A stretch of DNA of 64,000 nucleotides from Dryas octopetala (taxonomy: Eukaryota > Streptophyta > Magnoliopsida > Rosales > Rosaceae), in the NCBI GenBank assembly GCA_963921425.1, contig OY992838.1:19323861-19387860 (forward strand). Direction: 5' to 3'. Position 1 is the first letter of the stretch; each line of letters starts with the position of its first letter. The position numbers and the translations under genes are program-made. Shown piece by piece: positions 1 through 13,200 of this stretch. The notes beneath the pieces were generated by a model, which ran no database searches, was not told the origin of the DNA, and saw nothing but the letters and a program-made list of their open reading frames with translations.

Positions 1-179
1 TACAGTTTCTGTGTAATCAACAAAAGCTAGTAAACAAACCATGTCTCCAATCCAAAAACACCATCAACTTAAACATCCAAGTCAATATTACCAATGCCAA
101 CCATCTCCTTTTCTCCATACTCTGTACCAAAAACAAAATTCAAATGTTTGCAGCAAAGAAAACAACTTGGGGCACAATT

Positions 180-500
180 AATTTTTTTTTTGAGAAGAAA
201 GAAACTTTTTATTGATCAAAACTCAAAGCAATACATGCAATGGACAAGATGTCCATTATTTAAGAGAAAAGATCAAAAAGAAAAACATAGAGTTAATCCT
301 CATAAAGCAGAATCCATTTATCTAAGTGCTGCCCTCCAATCTAAAATTATATCGAATAAGTATACACCCCTGAAGTCACTAGTAACAGATGCCCAAAGGG
401 AAGACCTAAAAACTACTCGATCCCACAAAAGCCTTGTGTGTTACACAGTTTTCCTCCATTATGATTCTGAACCCTAAAAAATGAATTAGGAATAATACGT
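180..500 (-). mobile_element. LINE 3'-end fragment, antisense
   Basis: A T-run at 181-190 is followed by GAGAAGAAAGAAACTTTTTA. Read on the minus strand this is the A-tail preceded by the end of an L1-like LINE, similar to the 3' end of the larger LINE at 4470-4517. Only the terminal few hundred bases seem present and the inner boundary is not clear. Bases 1-179 show nothing recognisable. Confidence 0.4.
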
Positions 501-599
501 TGAGTTTGTGAGAAAAGAAAATGACAAGGGAAAAATTTCCCTCTTTTTTTTCTTCGTCTTGTCATGTTTGATGTTTGATGTCCAAGTCCAGCCAAAGAT

Positions 600-919
600 G
601 ACTGATGACTGGACTATTGAAAAACACAGAGAAAGAGAGGAAGGGCTGGGTGGGTGGGTCGGGTGAGGGGGGAGGGGCTGAGTTGTGTTTTTTTCAAAGA
701 TTGAGAAGGGGAGGTGGGTGTTTTTATTTTTTTTTGTGTGTGTGTAATTTTTGGTCTGAATTGATGAATTGATGGGGTGTGTTCTGGTGAGAAATTTTGT
801 GAAATGGATAAAATAGAGGTATTAGGGTAATTGGAAGGGTGTGTTAAGAGAAATTTTAAATTTTAGAAGAGAGGTAAGGGTGTGTAGGAGAAAAGGGTGT
901 GCAAATAGCAGCACTCGTT
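600..919. mobile_element. Right half of a Mutator-like MITE
   Basis: The G/A-rich stretch ends GGGTGTGCAAATAGCAGCAC at 900-919. This is the same terminal repeat found intact at 55713-56571 and, with differences, at 53429-54548. The left half is missing or diverged, so no target duplication can be checked. It lies in the intron upstream of the PSD exon at 999. Confidence 0.6.
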
Positions 920-998
920 ACTTATTACTTTTCTTAATGTTTATTTCTTTTCTATGTTTCTCTCTCACTCTCTGATCATAAATTGTATGTTGTTGCAG

Positions 999-1232
999 GA
1001 TTCAGATTCCAATTCCAATTTTGAGATATTTGAGCTGTTAGATCCATCATCATCAGAAAAAGTTGTTGGAAAAATTTGTCTTTCATGCTTTGTTGAGGTG
1101 TGCCATGTATAACACCTAGTTTTTTTTTGTTAAATAGGTTTGTAATTGGGATTTATAACACTTAGTTGGTAACATTGACAGGATTCAATTGAAACAGAAA
1201 GGAGTTTTGCAAGACGCATCTTATCTATAGTG
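999..1232 (+). CDS. PSD2/PSD3: PSD exons linking C2 domain to first EF-hand
   Basis: Two exons (999-1097, acceptor TTGCAG; 1182-1232) read in phase 0. The first contains LLDPSSSEKVVGKICLSCFV, which fits the end of the C2 region in plant PSD2/3. The second ends ARRILSIV, the lead-in to EF-hand 1. The 84-bp intron between them is normal and short. The intron to the left (up to 998) carries a transposon end at 919, so the upstream exons are outside the window or further left. Confidence 0.85.
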
Positions 1233-4200
1233 GTATGCTCTAATTGCTTATATATATATACATATAAGAAAACAAAAGTTTTTATTGTTGACAACATTTG
1301 ATCTTTTCATTGACAAATATATGTTGATGTTCCATTTAATAGTATCCAAATCTGTCATTGCCCTATAATGTTGGATTCAAATATCAAAAAATGGGGGCCT
1401 GGACCTTTTCTGTTTGAGAATGTCTTGTTGCAGCACCATTCTTTTCGAAGTAGTTTTAAAGAGTGGTGGGAGGCTGAGGAGTGTCAAGGATGGGAAGGTT
1501 ATAAGTTTATGCAAAAATTGAAACGGATTAAAGAGAAAATTAAGGCATGGAACAAAGAGGTTTTGGGGACTTAAAAGAGGAAAGGAGAGAGATTGAGAAG
1601 AAAATTAAGGAGTTTGATGCATTGGAGGAAGGGGGGAGTTTAGGAGAGGATGGTCGAAGTGAGAGGGCAAGGTTGAGATTGAGGTTTGAAGAGTTAGTAT
1701 TCAAAGAGGAGATCATGTGGAGGCAAAAGGCTAAGGTAAGTTGGGCAAAGGAGGCAGATGGTAACACACGGATGTTTCATAGATTGGTAAATGGGCGGAA
1801 AAAGAGAAATCTAGTTGAGAAGTAGGAATTGGGAGACAGCTCTATGACGGAGGACGAAGGACGAAGGTAGAATTGAAGGAGAGATAATGGGTTTCTATAA
1901 AAGGCTTTACTAAAAGAAAGAAGGGGAAAGACTAATAGTTGAGGGGCTGGATTGGAGGCCAATTCAAGAAGATAGGGTGAGGTGGTTGGAAAGGAGATTT
2001 GAAGAGGAGGAGGTGAGGAGAGCAATTTTTTATTTTGGGAAAGATAAGTCACCAAGTCCAGATGGATACATTATGGCGGTTTACCAACAGAGTTGGGACT
2101 TTTTAAAAGGTGATTTGATGAAGGTGTTTGAGGAATTTTATAGTAATGGGGTGATAAATAATATAACAAATGAGACCTATATTTGTCTAATACCCAAGCA
2201 AGCGGATGCAATTAGGGTTGGAGATTTTAGACCAATTAGTCTTGTGTCGAGTCTGTATAAGATTGTTGCAAAGGTATTATCACAAAACTAAAAGAGGTGC
2301 TGGGGGATACAATTTCACAAGCTCAAGGAGCTTTTTTTAAAGGGAGGCAGATTTTAGATAAGGTTCTAATTGCAAATGAGGTTGTGGAGGAAGTGCGGAA
2401 GAAGAAAAAAAGGGACTAGTGTTTAAGATTGACTTTGAAAAAACGTACGATCATGTGGATTGGAGTTTTCTGGATTTTGTTTTGGAAAAAAAGGGATTTG
2501 GGGCTGTTTGGAGGAAGTGGATAGGGGGCTGTGTAAAATCTGCCAATTTCTCTATTTTATTGAACGGAAGACCAAGGAGTAAGTTTGGAGCGACAAGGGG
2601 ATTGAGGCAAGGTGATCCATTATCACCATTGTTATTTACCTTGGTGGTGGATGGTTGAAGTAGGCTGGTGGAGAGAGCTAGAGAGTCAAAGTTGGTGGAG
2701 GGTTTGGTCATTGGGAGAGAAGAGGTAGAGGTTTCTCATATGCAAACTGCAGATGATACAATATTCTTTCTTTCAGCAAAAGAGAAAAACTTAAAGGATG
2801 TTCTAATGGTGTTAGAAGTGTTTGGAAGAATGTCGGGTTTGAAGATAAGAAAGCCAAATGTTCAATAGTAGGGATAAACACTCGAAATGGAATGGTGGAG
2901 AGAATAGCATCTGTACTGTGTTGTGAAGTGGGGAGTTGGCCTAAGAAGTATTTGGGATTACTTCTTGGTGGCAACCCAAAGGCAATTAGTTTTTGGGATC
3001 CGGTGTTGGAAAAAGTAGAGAAAAGGTTGGCAGGGTGGAGGAAAGCGTTCTTGTCAAGAGGTGGAAGGTTGACTTTAATATAATCAGTATTGAGTAGCTT
3101 ACCAATTTATTATCTTTCGCTATTCAAGATTCCTAGTAGTGTGGCGAAAAAATTGGAGAAACTGATGAGGGATTTCTTATGGGAAGGGGTAGTAGAAGGA
3201 AAGAAGGATCAGTTGGTGAGATGAGAGGTAGTTGCTCAAGCTAAGGAGAAAGGTGGTCTTGGGGTAGGCAATTTGGTGAAGAAAAATGAGGCTTTACTTG
3301 GGAAATGGCTGTGGAGGTTTCCACTAGAGAGGGAGTCCCTTTGGCATGCTGTCATCAAAAGAAAATACGGGCTGCATAGGAATGGTTGGGATTCCAACAT
3401 TGTGGTTCATGGCTCAAGTCCTTGCTCTTGGAAAGATATTTCTCAAGGCCTTCCTCAATTCCCGTCTTATTGCCGTTTTGGGGTGGGGAATGGGGAAAGG
3501 GTGAGGTTTTGGGAAGAGTGTTGGGTTGGGCAAACTGCTTTCTGTTTTCTTTTTCCTCAGGTTTATAGGCTATCTCAACTTCAAAATTCGTCCATAGCAA
3601 GTCTATGTGTTGACTCCTCTTCTTTACCTTTGAGCTGGAATTTTGGGTTTAGGAGAAATCTAACTGATCTAGAGGTGAAGGAGTTAACATCTTTATTGTC
3701 TTGTCTAATTGATATTGTGCTGGTACCGCAAACGGAAGATAGGAGAATTTGGATTTTGGAATCTGCAAGGGTTTTTTCGTGTAAGTCCTTTTCGAGGGTT
3801 TGAATGGATAATCCTTCTCTTTATCATTTTCGTCCCTCTCGTGTAATTTGGAAGGCCAAAGTACCACCTAAGGTACGAGTATTAGCTTGGATTGTTGCTC
3901 ATAGAAGGCTGAACACCTGTGATCTGGTTCTGCGAAGAAGACCTTCTTCCTGCTTATCTCCTCATTGGTGCGTGATGTGTAGACGGGAGGTGGAGAGTTT
4001 GGATCACTTATTGCTGCAGTGCCCAGTCGCTTCATCTTTGTGGCAGAGACTCTTTAGAGAGTGTGGGTTGAGATGGGAGTTTCCAGTTTCTAGTACTGCC
4101 TTGCTGTCAGAGAGTTTTTAAGTTTTTTCAAGGGAAAGAGAAGGGGATGATGTTGGGAAGATGTGCTATGATGGCCATTTTGTGGGTAATTTGGTTGGAG

Positions 4201-7200
4201 AGAAATAAAAGGATTTTTGATGATGCGCGGGAGGAAGAGGTGCATATTTTGTGGGAAGGAGTTCAATTTTGGGCTTCTTTATGGGCATCAGTTACTCCAA
4301 TTTTTAGGGATTTTTTTATTTTCTATAATCTTGTCTAATTGGGGGCTGTTGTGTATTAGGGAGACTTTCTCCTAACTTTTGTATGTTTGGTTTTTTATCA
4401 TCTTAGAGCTTTTAATCTAGGAAAGTGTAGGTTAGTGGACATCTTGTTCACTGCATTGTATGTTGTATTGGTTTTTTCTCTCTTTTAATGAAAGTTTGTT
4501 TCTTATAAAAAAAAAAATCTGTTACATTCTAATTTTAATGCACTACACCATTGTATGTAATTAAGATATCAATTTCTAGTGCACTACATCACCTTTGGTC
4601 TGAATTTTTAATTTCTGTAGAAACTTTAGTAACATTGAATCTGATTCTCTTCTGTCCTTTCCTTGATTGAAAATTCAACTTTAAGATCAGATAGAGGTCT
4701 TGGCAACTTGATTCATTGGGTAAATTTTCGTGTGAATTTTACTTTTACCATGTAATTAACGACCCATCTGTCTCAAATAATCTGGGATGATTTGGAAGGC
4801 TGAAGTACCCTTAAAGGTGCAATTGGGAAAGTAAATACTTTGGATGCTATCCTAAGGAAAGAAATAACAGGATTTCTGAGGACAATTGCGGAGAGGAAGT
4901 GGATCTCTTATGGGATGAGATATTTTTTGAGAATTGTTGTGGGACTCAATTTCTAACAAATTTTAAGATAGCTATTAAAAGGTGAGAAGAGAAAGATAGA
5001 AGAGATGAAATAGGCGAGGTAGAGTTAATAGGAAAATATATAGGATGATTGAAATGAAAACCAAAAAAATTTTTTAAAAGATTTTTGGTTTTTACGTGAA
5101 GTAGAGTCAATCATCTTCATTCTCTTTCTCTATGTTCTCTTTTTTTTTTTTTTTTTTTTTTTTCTCCCTATATCTATTTTTCCGCTTTTGATAAATTCTC
5201 GTTTATCTCTTTAATTGGAAAACAAAAAACAGAAACATTATCAGACGGTTATGGTGTATAAATGACATATTTGAATATTTGGTTCAGTTGTTGCACCATG
5301 GACAAATCAAGAATCCCAATTCTACCGGAAGAATGTTGTCTTTAACAAAAATTTTGAAGGGATTTTTTTCTTTATGTGATAAAATTATGTTTAAATCATC
5401 CAGAAGATTTGCAATTTTTTATTGTGTGTAAAGATATCTCATAGATATGCCTTGTATTGTTAACTTTGATGTAAAACGTTGACAAGGCTTTGTACTGTAC
5501 ACAGGACTATAATGAAGATGGAAACCTTTCGTTCTCTGAATTTTGTGACTTAATTAATGCTTTCGGGAATCAAGTGGCAGCAAACAAGGTTTGAACATAA
5601 ATGTTTTAATTTTGTTCAACGTTTGCATCTGTATGTTAAATTTGTTCAAGTTGCTTACTACATGTACCTTGCAGAAATTGCATGGATAGTGGAATTTGGA
5701 TTCTTGCTTAATCAATGCAAATAAAGAAATTAATCACAAAACACACATACACAAAGATGCAAAAAGAAAACTTACTCCTACGTTGCGGTTCCTTAATGTC
5801 TTCAATAGAGGGAGGTGAGATACATTAAATGACCTCAGAATCGGGCTCCGCTTTTTGTTGAGCATTCAACGTTTGAATTTTCTGAAGGTTAGGACACTTA
5901 GTGTAAGTTACCATATACTCTACGAGGATCGATTGCCTGAGCCCTTTTTATTTTTGGGTTCTCGATATGCTAACATCTTCTTGACCCCTAGGGACAGTCC
6001 AGTATTGGTGCCACATGGGTGGACATTCGTATAGTGTGTGATTCACTCGTCAGCTTATGGTAGTCAAGCAGTTTGGTAGTTTCAAATATGCCTCAACTCT
6101 TTTAAGTTCACTGAAGGGTAAAAGCCATAATGATTGGTCTCCTAGGTCTCTTCCTAAGATTGGGTCGGGAAACTTATCTTAATATAGTTTTTGAAACCTA
6201 ACATAGCACAAATCACTCGAGGAACTCATGTAGCCTGTGCCCCGTGTTCATTTCTCTTTTTTCTTTTCTCCCATGAATTCTTGACTGTCTCAATACTGTC
6301 TTGATTATATTATTCACTGGTGGAAAGTTTCAAAGGAATTATTGGTATGTGCCCCACATGGTGGCTTAAAAGAGAAGTTTCCTATTCGCCCTGATTGTGT
6401 ATGGTAGAGGGTGAGAGGAAGGTCCTTGTGCTGAACCTTTTTTTTGCGTTTTTAGGGTTCTGTTAGTTCAAGGAGAATTTAGTCTATGAGTGCTAATATG
6501 GCTATTGGATCATCGAGTCCTAGGTCAGGCTTTGGACTAACAAGGAGAATTTAGTCTATGAGTGCTAATATGGCTATTGGATCATCGAGTCCTAGGTTAG
6601 GCTTTGGGGAGGGAAGTGAGGACCATGTGGGATTTGAGTGCCAACATCTCTGGGAATGCTCAAGGCCCAATGGTTGATTTCACTGAGAAGACTCTAAGAA
6701 AGTTCAACATGTCTTGGAGCGGTTTGTTGATTGTTAAACTAAGGGTGTGCACTTATGTTATCCTCTTTTCATGTGCTCTTATGTGAAATTCCGAAGTCGA
6801 TCACTAAGGGCTTGTTTGTCAGTGCTTTTAGAAGTCTTAAAAACGCTTTCAAATAGTCAAAAACGTTTTTTCTTGTGTTTGACAATCGAAAATAAAAGTG
6901 TTTTTGAGTTATAAAAGCACTTGGAACTGAGGAAGCGCTTCCAAGTATATTCACAAGAAGCACTTGGATTTATTTTCAAAAAAATTCATGTCTTTCAAAC
7001 AAAAGCGCTACTAAGTGAAAACGCTTCCTACCGAAGCACTCCCAAACAGGCCCTAACTAAGCCTAGAGGAGGTTGAACAGGCTTAAACAAAAAATATCCA
7101 ATTTTAAAACTTCCCAAGTTGATTAATTATGTAGCGTATTTAAAATCAAATCGACTTAGAGCAATCAAACCAACAATCAATCACATAGTGCACACAAGAT

Positions 7201-10200
7201 TGTTGACGCGGAAAACTCTCAACGTGGAAAAACCACGGGACCTAGTCAAGTGAAGAACAATCCACTATGATACCTGAAAACTTGAAAAGTTACAATTGTG
7301 ACTCGATCTTAACCAATCTAGACTCCTTCCTAGAAAAGTAAACTGATCTCACGCCACTTGCAGCTCTTCGATCTTGCCAACATCTTGAAGACGAGCTCAC
7401 GAACTTGACTTCAATCTTGATGCTCGAGTTCAATTAATGTTGTAGAATCAATGAATTGATGTGATAGCTTAAATAAATTCACAAGGAACAATCTATTTAA
7501 ATTTTCTGTGCTTATGCACGATGAACTATCCTACATTTTATCTTTGAAAGATTAGAATTAATATAGGACTTAAAACCTTAAAAAACTCAGATTAGGAAAA
7601 GTCATAATTTTGAAAAAATCTCGCGGGCTGGTAGGATTGATCCTACAGATTAAGCACAAAACAGCCAAATGCAGAGGATCGATCCTACAACTAGACGATG
7701 ATCTTATAGGCTAAAAGCGACAAAATTAAGCCCTATGGAGAATCGATCCTTTGGGAGGTTTTTCAGAAAAATCCGAAACGCAGAGGATCGATCCTACCAA
7801 TTGTAGAATCTGTCCTCAGAACCTAAAAAACATTTTTAACACCCTTTCATCAAACTTTCCTTTTCTGAAAACATTGAACAATCAACGAACATATACAAGC
7901 ATATGATTCTAACCACCTAGAATGAATGTAAGGCCTCTAAGTCAAATTACCTTACCTAAAAGATTGAACATAGAATCATACCTTTATTGCCTTTGGACTT
8001 TAACCTTGATTAACATGCTTTACTTCATTGCTCCGGACTTTTCATAACATGGCTCACTTAAACTATCATAACCTAGTGCTTACACATTGATGTTTTTGTC
8101 CTAGGAAATAGCCAATTACAAATTTTACACTAACATTATATTCTCATCCTTTCCCGTCTTAAACAAAAATGGAAGCCAAAAGGGGACCTCAGAGATTGCA
8201 GTGGTATTTGGGTAACTGGTTTTACTGCTAATTTGGGGGCTATCTGTGGCATTCGTCTTAGGATCGGGGTTTCATAGAGATTGAAGTTGAAGTTGTCTCA
8301 GCTGCTGTAACCATGCCTTGATAGTTAGAGGACTTAAACTTTCACCCTCTGTCCGCAGGAGATTCTCAACAGAAACTGGGACTTTAAACTATCACATGCT
8401 TACAGGGAAGGAACTTACTGCTAACTCACAGGCCAGTGTGGGGGTTTCCTTTGATCTGGGCTGTACTGAGTTTCGTGGGCCTCCATCTAGATGTGTTCCT
8501 TTTTTTGATAGAAGATTGTATAGGGGTTGCTAGGCCCAGGGATGTAATTAGTTAAGCTTTTATTGCTTCTCTTTTGGCATTGAGACCAGCTTACTACATA
8601 AATTAATCCACCTTTTTTTTCATGAACTTCTCGAGTTTCCAAGAAGTACTGTGTGAAAGAAAAACTGGAGAATAGAGAAAAAACAGAAAAGCAAAAAGCA
8701 ACCAAACAAATAAAAAGTAAAACTAGAAAAAATAAAAAAGGAAGAAGAAGAAGCACAACCAAGAAACCATGAACACCAGGAAAATCCAAGAAAACCAAGA
8801 AAGCCAAGAAAATGAGCAAACCGGGAAACGAGAAAATCCAATAAAACCAAGAAATCCAGAAAACAACACAAGCAGACGATAGAGAAGAAAAAGAAAAAGG
8901 AAAATACAAATTTAATAAGAAAAATGGCAGATGTAAGACAGAGGGACAAAATAACAAGAAAAAGAAAAAAGAAGAAAAAAAAAGTGAGACATGAGACAAA
9001 AGAAAACAAAACAAAAAAGAAAGAAAGAAATACTGAGGAAAGGAAGAACAAAAGAAAAAAGAAAAAAGAGAAAAAAAAAACTAAAGAAAAAATCAGTCAA
9101 TTTTCTGTAAATTCCAATCTGTAATTTAAAGTTGCTTCCATATATTTGGTATAGGCTTGGGATTGAAATATAAAGAGTTAACCTTCTCCAATATCAGATG
9201 TGAATCCTACTTTGCGATATTTTGGTCTGTTTTTTTTTTTTTTTTTTTTTTTTTTTCTTTTCCTTTTGGTTTCATTGTCTCAGAAATACATCTTGCTTGC
9301 TTAATAGAAAGAGGAGATGTTTAAAGCGGCTGACAAAAATGGGGATGGTGTTGTTAGCATGGATGAGTTGGCTGCCCTTCTTGCCATTCAACAAGAAAAG
9401 TAATGATACACATGGATGCTAGAGCAAAGAGTTTAAACCATGAATCTTGTCTCTATTAGATTGCCATTTCCATCTTTATGCCTATTCAGTGTTTCATATT
9501 CTTATTATGTAAGAAATGTGACTTTGTATGAGTATACTCATGGGGTTATATGTTGTATTTATAGTTACTGTATGGCCTTGCTCACGTCAAATTAGGAAGA
9601 ATTCCTCTTCCTATCTTTCCCTTTTAGATTTTATACTTTCTTTAAGTTTTCCAAGAGGGAAAGGTTCACTTTGAAATGTTTCTTAGAGAAAATTTCTTCG
9701 TTCCCTTGCTTGTTAGGCTTTAGAATTAGTTCTTAGAACATACTGTTATTTACTTTTTTAACATACTTTGCGTTGTTTTGTTTCATTACACTTCAACTAA
9801 ATATAAGGGCTATAAAAGTTGAGTGCTGCTATTTGCACACCCTTAAATTTCTTTTTGCTCTCATGTCTTGGAAAAGTTTTTCACATTAGAAAAATTCTGT
9901 TTATACAAACATTCAAAGATTTTAAACTTGGGAAAATTTTTGTGGAACTATTTTCCATCCAAACAAGCACTATTATGTTTTTCATGTAGTACTGCCTGAA
10001 ACCATTCACCAACACATTCTTATTAAGCCTTTGAGAAAATTTACCATAGTTCAACCTGTTGGTATCTACATTTGTTAACTTTTCTTTTTTTGGACAGTAT
10101 ATATTTACTGTTGTAACTGTTTTATAATTTTCACATTGTGGGGTTTTAACATTTTCATGACCGGTTTTTTATGCCAAACCCGAGTTTGGAATTTTGTTTT

Positions 10201-13200
10201 GATTGCACCATGTTTTTCAATTCCATATAATTGATACATGTTTGAATGTGGAATGTATTTCATTCTTGGAAAGATGAACAAAACCATTTGATTTTCAGGG
10301 AACCGCTAATGAATTGCTGTCCTGTATGTGGTGAGATTCTTGACGTTTCTGATAAGCTGAACTCCATGATTCATTTGACCTTGTGTTTCGATGAAGGAAC
10401 TGGAAAACAGGTCATGACTGGAGGATTTCTGACTGATAAGCAGGCCTCTTATGGGTGAGAATATTTTCATATCATCAGACAGAATGATAATACCTTTCAG
10501 TTCACTGGTTATGACTATGATTCTATGGTATGTCTGGAATACTAACATCAGATTATATCTGTAGTTGGATGTTTAAACTCAGTGAATGGGCCCATATTTC
10601 ATCCTACGACATTGGTTTAAACTCTGGATCAAGTGCTTCCCATATTGTGGTATTGTTTTTAGCCTTTTCATTTTAAATCTGCTAAGAGTAAAATGCCTTT
10701 CATTTTGCTCCTTTTAAACGTGAATCTGGTTTTCATAATGGTATTTTTTCATTAAAAGAAATAGATACTTTATTAAAATGAAGTTTTTTTCATAATGGTA
10801 TTTAGACATGAAGTTTTTTGTTGCAACACTGTTGGCACTTTCTCCCTTGCATTTTCTACCCTACTCTATCCCTTGCGGTGTATGTTTGTAGACTATGTTT
10901 TGACTTTTGAGTCATAATGATGAATGTAAAGTTCAAAATGTACGAGTTAAGAGAGACTTGGACATGTTGTACCCTTATGATTTACATGACTTGAATGCAC
11001 TCAAGTTTTGTTTATAGTGCTATGAAATGTCTTCATGAGATCATATCTGCACCAGCATGAATGGGTCCTCCAGTTTCAGGTGTTATAACTTACAAGTATA
11101 TGTTAATGATGTGTTTGATATCACATAAGAAGTCTAAATAATATGAATCACTTCTTGTGGTAGCAATGTAGCCTTTTATTTTCAATGTTTTTTTCCGTGC
11201 TAGAATAAGAGATTGATAGTTTGATACTAGAGAGCTTAACTGGTATGCATCATAGTATTTATGAAGCCTTATTATATCTGTTCTTTTTTATCAACTAGCA
11301 TCTTATTTTAAGCATTGTAGATGTGGTACAATCTTTTTTTAGTCCAAAAACATAATTCTTGTCTACTTTATTTTTCCGTTAACAGTTTATTGCTTTAGGT
11401 ATTTGATCGGAGGAAAAAGAGACTTTTGGAAGAATTAATAGATGGAAAGATTGCTTTGTCAATGAGAGCCATTTACCAGTCAAAACTTGGGGTTGGCCTT
11501 ATGGACACAGGTGCATATAAAAATAAATGTTGATATAAAGGGAGTTGCAAAGAATGCATTATGTGTTGGTTTAATCTGTAAAACTAAAAATATTTTTACA
11601 GAGTAGAATAAATTTTTTAACACTTATCTAATAATACCCTTTCTTAAGATTTATTTGTCAATATGTAAAAACAAAAATATTATTCATTTTTTAATATCAT
11701 ATCAAATATACATAGTGATACCTAAGCTAATACAAATTATCATATTAAATGTCTCAAAAATTTCATTTATAAGACAATTAATTTAACATTAAAATTAAAT
11801 AAATTAGAGAAAACCGTCAATCAAAACCAAAATCATGATCAAACTAACAACTAAAGGAAATATTTGAGCTGCCTTAAGGATCAGATTTTTATATCGTAGT
11901 ATATTTAGAAATGATAATAAGCAATATTTTATCAATATATTTGTTATACTCATTCATTTTTTTATCTCGTCCATTGATAAGTTCAATGGCATTGATTTTG
12001 GATACTGTAAGATGCAATGGAGGATTATTATGTGTGTTAGATTAGTCTTCATGAACCTCTAGCAGGAAAGAAACCTTGTGAGACAAAAGACTTTGAGTGG
12101 GGGTTGCTGGATAGGCAGGCACTAGGGTGGATTCAATTATCTCTTGCAAGACGAGTTGCCTTCAACGTGGCATCGGAGAAGATCACCACGGGTCATGGCC
12201 GCCTTATTGGGTATGCATGAGAAAACTTACAGAACTAATAAGGTTCATTTGATGAGGCATTTATTCATAATGGCTGGGGAGCTTTAGTGTTGGAGCATTT
12301 GATTGAGTTTAATGCTGTTAGGGCACAACTGAACACTATTGAAATTAATTTTGATGATGAGATACCGGCTTTGTTGGTTTTATTTTGACTGCCGTATAGT
12401 TGGGAAGGTATGGTAACGGCTGTAAGTGGTAGTACTGGAAAAGAAAAGCTAAAATTCAATTGTGACTTGATTTTGAGTAAACAGATTAGAAGTAAACGAT
12501 TAGGGGAAACAACGGGGTCTTCTCTTGATGTTGGGGTTAGGGGAAAAAACAAACACCAGGGTATGTTCTTAATAGAAAAATCATAAAGGAGCAAAAATGC
12601 AGGGGTTTTCAATGAGAACATGATGACCATGATAAGCAAGCAGCAGTGTCTGAGAAAAAGTCCTGAAAAGAAAGGAAGCACAAGGAAGAAAGAGGGTACA
12701 AGACAATGTTAGTAGTGAAGGGGCTTGAGTAAGAGGGGCTGGACTATAATGAGAGTTTTCACCTATTGTGAAGCTGACTATAATCAAATTGGTGTTGAGT
12801 TTGGTCACAGCTGAGAACTTGCATTTCCTTCATAGTGATTTAGAGAGAAGGGATATATACATGAGGCAATCATAGGGATTCTTAACACTGGACAGGGAGG
12901 ACTTGGTGTGCAAATTGAAGAGATGTTTATATGACTTAAAACAGACCCTAAGGTAGTGGTACTAGAAGTTTGATGGGTCATGTGTGGTGATGGTTACACA
13001 ATATGTCAAGAAGACCATTGCAGCTATTCCAAAAGGTTTGGAAATGCTAATATTATCTTATTGCTTTCTGTGGATGATATTCTTATTCCAGGGCCTAACA
13101 TGAGTGAGATTAAAAGTCTTGAGAAGCAGTTGTACAACCAGTTTTCTATGAAAGATTTGGGTGAGGCAAGACCAAGCCTTAGGAAGTGGATAGCAGGGGT

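Larger units (their letters stand above)
1356..4517 (+). mobile_element. 5'-truncated L1-like LINE in PSD intron 2
   Basis: The sequence starts just after where the endonuclease domain would end (KKWGPGPFLFENVLLQHHSF) and continues through a connector, reverse transcriptase and a C-terminal zf-RVT zinc-binding region, ending in an A-run (4507-4517). The probable target duplication AAATCTGT occurs at 1348-1355 and 4515-4522. RT motifs include DFRPISLVSSLYKIVAKVL, FKIDFEKTYDHVDW and LRQGDPLSPLLF. The catalytic (Y/F)ADD appears as TADD (about 2746), and stops and frameshifts split the frame at about 1575, 1825, 2291, 2418, 2658, 2868, 3083 and 3803. The element is dead. It has the same orientation as the host gene. 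Confidence 0.85.

Noticed and set aside
8487..9100. Minus-strand frames of 143-175 codons rich in Phe and Leu
   Set aside because: Translation of a purine-rich tract; composition alone explains the open frame, and the EF-hand exon nearby is on the plus strand.
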